Part shown: in pieces, positions 61,117 to 64,000 of the stretch
Layout: each line of letters opens with the position of its first letter
How positions within the stretch are numbered: the first letter of the stretch is position 1
NCBI RefSeq assembly: GCF_047468865.1
Contig: NZ_JBLGTV010000008.1
Span: forward strand, 68,454-132,453
Direction of reading: 5' to 3'
Source of the DNA: Castellaniella hirudinis_A
GTDB lineage: Bacteria > Pseudomonadota > Gammaproteobacteria > Burkholderiales > Burkholderiaceae_B
Length of the DNA stretch: 64,000 nt
Made by a program: the position numbers and the translations under genes
Notes under the pieces: generated by a model
Database searches by the model: none
The model's input: the letters and a program-made list of their open reading frames with translations, nothing else
What the model was told of the DNA's origin: nothing

Positions 61117-61987
61117 AAATGGGGGGATTACCGAAACTTGCCAGATTGGCGAGCTTCCAGCGCAACGCGGGCAACTGGTCGGCATGCGGGCATTGCAACA
61201 GCGACCAGTCGGGTTTGGCGCGTGCCAGTCCGCTCAGACACTGCCGGTGGGCTGCGCTCAGCCGCTGCGGCAGTTCCTGGCGTAGTCGGGTGCGGGTTTC
61301 GAGCAAAACCTCAAGAGTGCAGTCCACTTCCGTCATGCCAACGAAAGCACGCTCATATTCGGCCGCGATGTTCTTGTCGTTGCCAAACAGCACTTCATGC
61401 GTGGGCCGATTGTGCCCTGCCAGATAGACCACGAAGCACTCGACCATGGCATCGGTCAGGCCTCCGGTCTGGAACAACTGCCAGACATCGAACAGATCCC
61501 GCGGGTGCTGGCGATCCAGAGCGGCAACCAGCTTGCTTGCATAGAGCTCGTCCGGGGCGAGAACCGGCACCGAAAATGCGACCCCGAACAGATCGCCAGT
61601 GCGGGCACTCAACGGCCTGCGCTCAATGGGCAGCACCGTGCCACGGAACACGACATTGACCTCGACCTTGACCTGGCTGGCCTCGTTCTCGGCGATCAGC
61701 TTGGTGTCGCCAAGGTCTTTGCTGCAGACCAGCCGTGTCTGTACGCCAAGGCGTTCGACGCGCTGCGCAATGGCGGCCAGTTCCTGGTAGTTGATATCTT
61801 CTAATGCCTGATCACGCGAAGTCTGCCAGGGGCGGTACACCACGTCGATATCTACCGACAGCCGGGGCATGTCACGCAGGAATAGATTGATGGCCGTGCC
61901 GCCCTTCATGGCGAAGATGTCGTTGTCGAACACATCGGGCGCGATGTTCAGCAACAGGCGGACGGTATCGGAGTAGTGTTTATCCAT
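61097..61987 (-). CDS. abiEii: AbiEii-type toxin (nucleotidyltransferase), C-terminus replaced by IS sequence
   Basis: A 296-residue type IV toxin-antitoxin toxin. The nucleotidyltransferase core has KGGTAINLFL (residues 28-37) and LSVDIDVVY with Asp46 and Asp48, followed by DELYASKLVAALDRQHPRDLFDV. The last dozen residues (GNPPIFSSRLL) are encoded by the inverted repeat of the IS3-family element, so the natural C-terminus is lost. Most of the fold is intact, and activity is uncertain. The start overlaps the antitoxin gene by 8 bp. Confidence 0.88.
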   Translation of the reverse strand: MDKHYSDTVRLLLNIAPDVFDNDIFAMKGGTAINLFLRDMPRLSVDIDVVYRPWQTSRDQALEDINYQELAAIAQRVERLGVQTRLVCSKDLGDTKLIAENEASQVKVEVNVVFRGTVLPIERRPLSARTGDLFGVAFSVPVLAPDELYASKLVAALDRQHPRDLFDVWQLFQTGGLTDAMVECFVVYLAGHNRPTHEVLFGNDKNIAAEYERAFVGMTEVDCTLEVLLETRTRLRQELPQRLSAAHRQCLSGLARAKPDWSLLQCPHADQLPALRWKLANLASFGNPPIFSSRLL

Positions 61988-62738
61988 GAGGGTTCAGGCT
62001 TAAAAGGGTTCCATCGTCCAACCGACTCATCCAGCGCTTGGCGCTGCCGGAGCGTACCGGATATTGCTCCAGCAGTTCATCCACGTCGATGACGCCGGTT
62101 TCCCGCGCCCAGGTCAGAAACAGGCGCACGGTCTTGACACTGGTGCAGCAGGTCAGCAGCCGTCCGAGCACGTCCTTGCGCGGTGAGCGCAGGCCGTCGA
62201 ACAGGTTGCGGGATTCTTCAAGGCTTTCCCGCGTGCCGGTGTCGTAGAGCAGCTCCAGAACGGCGCGCTCAGGCACTGCCACCAGCAGTCCAGCAGGCTG
62301 TCCGGGTGGTGTGTGCCGGGTCTTGTTGGCGAGGCCATCGTCGGGCCAGTCGAACAGCCTTGCATTGACGTAGCGCGCTGGAAACCGTGTGGTGAACCAA
62401 GCAGGCAACGCAAAGCGGGCCTCGCCCCAGAGCACCAAGGTTTCTCTGGGGGCTAGGTTGTGCCGAACCCCTTGCAGCGCCAGGGCACTTTTGCCGCCAA
62501 CGTGCAGTCCGGCGACCCGCTCTTGCAGGAGCCGCAGCGCACCGCTGGCGTCAAAGTTGTCGTTGGGGTAGGCATAGACGCCGTGTCCCAGGCGCACCAG
62601 CCAGCCGCTCTCGGCGTAGCGAGCAGCCAGTTTGGGCGACACGCCGAAGGTTTCAAGCACTGCGAGATCGAACGGTGCTCCCCGAGGAAGCTCCGCCTGC
62701 ATGCGCTTGATTATTTGATGTCGTGAATGTTTACTCAT
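61980..62738 (-). CDS. abiEi: AbiEi-type antitoxin
   Basis: A 252-residue antitoxin with an N-terminal winged helix (FGVSPKLAARYAESGWLVRLGHGVYAYP) and a C-terminal domain containing VAVPERAVLELLYD and the VKTVRLFLTWA block. AbiEi represses its own operon by binding repeats upstream and neutralises AbiEii. The pair is a phage-defence module. Candidate binding repeats lie at 62774-62802. Confidence 0.9.
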   Translation of the reverse strand: MSKHSRHQIIKRMQAELPRGAPFDLAVLETFGVSPKLAARYAESGWLVRLGHGVYAYPNDNFDASGALRLLQERVAGLHVGGKSALALQGVRHNLAPRETLVLWGEARFALPAWFTTRFPARYVNARLFDWPDDGLANKTRHTPPGQPAGLLVAVPERAVLELLYDTGTRESLEESRNLFDGLRSPRKDVLGRLLTCCTSVKTVRLFLTWARETGVIDVDELLEQYPVRSGSAKRWMSRLDDGTLLSLNPHG

Positions 62739-62773
62739 GTGAGAAATATACGTCGAAATTCAATCAAATACCA

Positions 62774-62802
62774 CTAAAATTGATAGATTTTTCTCTAAAA
62801 TT
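62774..62802 (-). promoter_or_regulatory. candidate AbiEi operator repeats
   Basis: CTAAAATT occurs at 62774-62781 and again at 62795-62802, 21 bp apart (two helical turns), 36-64 bases upstream of abiEi in AT-rich DNA. AbiEi antitoxins bind repeats in this position. Confidence 0.45.
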
Positions 62803-63051
62803 CACCCCATGATGAAATTTCAAGACCAAATCTAATCGTAACCAGCTAGGTTGAAAAATGCAGCCAAGATCGGCCCACCGCCGCTAGCGGCGGTAAACAA
62901 GTTGATGAGGATCGAAAGCCACCTGCGGATGCTGGCGCAGGAGCGTCTGCCGCTGGAAGGGATGGCCTGCAGCAATAAGACTTGCGCTGATGCAAGGACT
63001 GCGGGGATAGCTTGCAGTGATATGGAAATCTGGTCATTGGTCTTCGTATTA
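62803..63051. other. interval between the two toxin-antitoxin modules
   Basis: About 250 bp holding a perfect 18-bp palindrome ACCGCCGCTAGCGGCGGT (62877-62894) and a frame from 62851 with no recognisable product. The promoter of yefM-yoeB begins at its right end. The palindrome may be a terminator without T-run or a recombination remnant. Confidence 0.4.
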
Positions 63052-63069
63052 TGTACAATGATATGTACA
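63052..63069. promoter_or_regulatory. YefM-YoeB operator
   Basis: Two TGTACA hexamers (63052-63057, 63064-63069) lie 12 bp centre to centre, 19 bases before yefM. This matches the known yefM-yoeB operator of E. coli, whose two palindromes share TGTACA cores spaced 12 bp. Confidence 0.85.
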
Positions 63070-63088
63070 TACTAAAAGAGAGACTGCC

Positions 63089-63340
63089 ATGCGCACTATC
63101 AGCTATACCGAAGCCCGGCAAAACTTGTCGGCCACCATGGTGCAGACCGTCGAGGATCGCGCCCCGACCCTCATTACCCGCCAGAACGGCGAGGCGTGCG
63201 TGCTGATATCGCTGGAGGAATACAACGCGCTGGAGGAAACGGCTTACCTGCTGCGCTCTCCGGCCAATGCACGCCGCCTGATGGATTCAATCGACAGCCT
63301 TAAACGCGGCCAGGGTGTTGAACGGAATATCGCCGAGTGA
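63089..63340 (+). CDS. yefM: YefM/Phd-family antitoxin
   Basis: An 83-residue antitoxin: MRTISYTEARQNLSATMVQT, then APTLITRQNGEACVLISLEEYNALEETAYLLRSPANARRL, the full YefM pattern with an N-terminal DNA-binding fold and a C-terminal toxin-wrapping tail. AGAGAG precedes the ATG. The end overlaps yoeB by 4 bp. Confidence 0.96.
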   Translation: MRTISYTEARQNLSATMVQTVEDRAPTLITRQNGEACVLISLEEYNALEETAYLLRSPANARRLMDSIDSLKRGQGVERNIAE

Positions 63341-63591
63341 AGCTGATCTGGTCGGAGCAAGCCTGGGACGATTATCTGTACTGGCAGGAGACGGATAAAC
63401 GCATGGTCAAGAAGGTCAACGAACTGATCCAGGAGATCCGCTGCACCCCTTTCGAGGGCAAGGGCAAACCGGAGCCGCTGCGCCACAATCTGGCGGGCTT
63501 CTGGTCGAGAAGGATCACTGCCGAGCACCGGCTTGTGTATTCGATGACGGATGAGGCGCTGCGGATTGCCGCCTGCCGTTATCACTATTGA
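63337..63591 (+). CDS. yoeB: YoeB/Txe-family mRNA interferase toxin
   Basis: An 84-residue RelE-fold endoribonuclease that cuts mRNA at the ribosome. All catalytic positions of E. coli YoeB are present at the same numbers: Glu46 (KPEPL), Arg65 (AEHRLVY), His83 and Tyr84 (CRYHY end). The module looks functional. A 76-bp near-copy of its 5' part occurs 490 bp downstream. Confidence 0.96.
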   Translation: MKLIWSEQAWDDYLYWQETDKRMVKKVNELIQEIRCTPFEGKGKPEPLRHNLAGFWSRRITAEHRLVYSMTDEALRIAACRYHY

Positions 63592-63669
63592 TCCGTAGCA
63601 CCGCTCAACCCGAAGCCCCCAGCCTTACGGATTTTCCGCGCTGAAGTGTGCAATCGACTCCTTCTTGTC

Positions 63670-63835
63670 ATCCCGATGGCCAGTGATCGCGCTGGGCAAC
63701 ACCATCCCCAGCCAGCGCGGCTATTACCTGATCTACCCCACGCGAAATGAAACGCTGCCCTCCCTGGCGGCGTTTCGGGAATGGCTGCTCGAAGCGAGTC
63801 CGCTGTCCCAGAGATTCGCAAACAAAATCGTTTGA
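63670..63835 (+). pseudogene. C-terminal fragment of a LysR-family regulator
   Basis: The frame reads PVIALGNTIPSQRGYYLIYP, then LPSLAAFREWLLEA and ends QRFANKIV with a stop. This is the end of a GcvA-like LysR effector domain. No N-terminal part is present nearby, so it is a remnant. Confidence 0.7.
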
Positions 63836-63846
63836 TCAAATGGAAA

Positions 63847-63922
63847 GCAAGCCCGGGACGATTATCTGTACTGGCAGAAGACGGATAAACGCATGGTCAA
63901 GAAGGTCAACGAACTGATCAAG
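63847..63922 (+). pseudogene. partial duplicate of yoeB
   Basis: Bases 63847-63922 repeat 63357-63432 with three differences in 76. The copy starts in codon 7 and stops at the IS21-like end, so it is truncated on both sides. It indicates duplication of the toxin locus followed by insertion. Confidence 0.85.
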
Positions 63923-63923
63923 G

Positions 63924-64000
63924 TGTCATCGCCGGTGTAATACTGACCCACCCTGTCGGAGTAAATCTGACCCACCTGGGTAATGATGGTGGCTTTTTGG
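63924..64000. mobile_element. end of an IS21-like element (partial)
   Basis: The sequence begins TGTCATCGCCGGTG and carries two near-identical units TAATACTGACCCACC and TAAATCTGACCCACC, the multiple terminal repeats typical of IS21-family ends. It runs out of the window, so no transposase is visible. Confidence 0.62.

Larger units (their letters stand above)
59940..61132 (+). mobile_element. IS3-family insertion sequence (about 1.19 kb)
   Basis: It contains overlapping orfA and orfB of an IS3-family transposase. Candidate ends are imperfect inverted repeats: the left end begins GGTAATCATCCC with CAGCAGT and TAGAAT inside, and the right end, read inward, begins GGTAATCCCCCC with CAGCAGT and TAGAAT at similar positions. 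No clear target duplication was found, in line with a rearrangement. It interrupts the 3' end of abiEii. Confidence 0.82.

Overview
The window looks like a Burkholderiales genome of the Alcaligenaceae type. It is GC-rich, and its housekeeping blocks (icd, grpE-dnaK-dnaJ, hemH, hrcA/nadK-recN, fur/bamE-dapB, murB, tRNA-Gly) have an order and protein character typical of Bordetella, Castellaniella and Alcaligenes relatives. The genus is an inference from protein style; no 16S gene is present.

Bases 1 to about 33,650 are most of an integrative and conjugative element whose left end lies outside the window. It carries a full VirB1-VirB11 type IV secretion system (1-11.4 kb, with trbM upstream and three unrecognised small genes between virB4 and virB5). 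Next comes a plasmid-style replication module: a TrfA-like initiator, four iterons and two perfect DnaA boxes. An accessory set resembling traKLM/stbABC follows, then a VirD4/TraD coupling protein. A roughly 4.4 kb cargo insert (uspA, sulP and a PD-(D/E)XK nuclease-like protein) separates traD from a MobF relaxase-helicase. Downstream, on the minus strand, is a probable leading region: ssb, two paralogous small proteins and a RadC-like protein. Three of these four genes have the same short hairpin leader, which resembles the radC RNA motif, and two long hairpin-rich non-coding stretches share shuffled modules. The right part of the element holds an XRE regulator with clear operators, a divergent restriction-modification pair separated by 13 bp, two AlpA-like regulators and a P4-type integrase beside a cluster of GGGGCCAT repeats.

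Bases 33.7-58.7 kb are chromosomal backbone. They hold icd, a DUF1841/MoxR/VWA operon, a beta-alanine catabolism cluster (class III aminotransferase, MocR regulator, LysR regulator, methylmalonate-semialdehyde dehydrogenase) with two strong candidate operators, and a periplasmic M16 peptidase. The heat-shock operon follows with a well-formed sigma-32 promoter, then hemH, hrcA, nadK, recN, fur, bamE, dapB and murB.

From the tRNA-Gly gene (58,607) to the right edge lies a second, decayed island: a broken P4-type integrase, gene fragments, an IS3-family element that has cut the end off an AbiEii toxin, its AbiEi antitoxin, an intact yefM-yoeB module with a textbook operator, a LysR fragment, a 76-bp partial copy of yoeB and the start of an IS21-like element.

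No CRISPR array, rRNA or antibiotic-resistance gene was seen. The best candidates for something new are the replicon inside the ICE, the repeated leader RNAs and shuffled structured segments of the leading region, and the two PD-(D/E)XK-type proteins.
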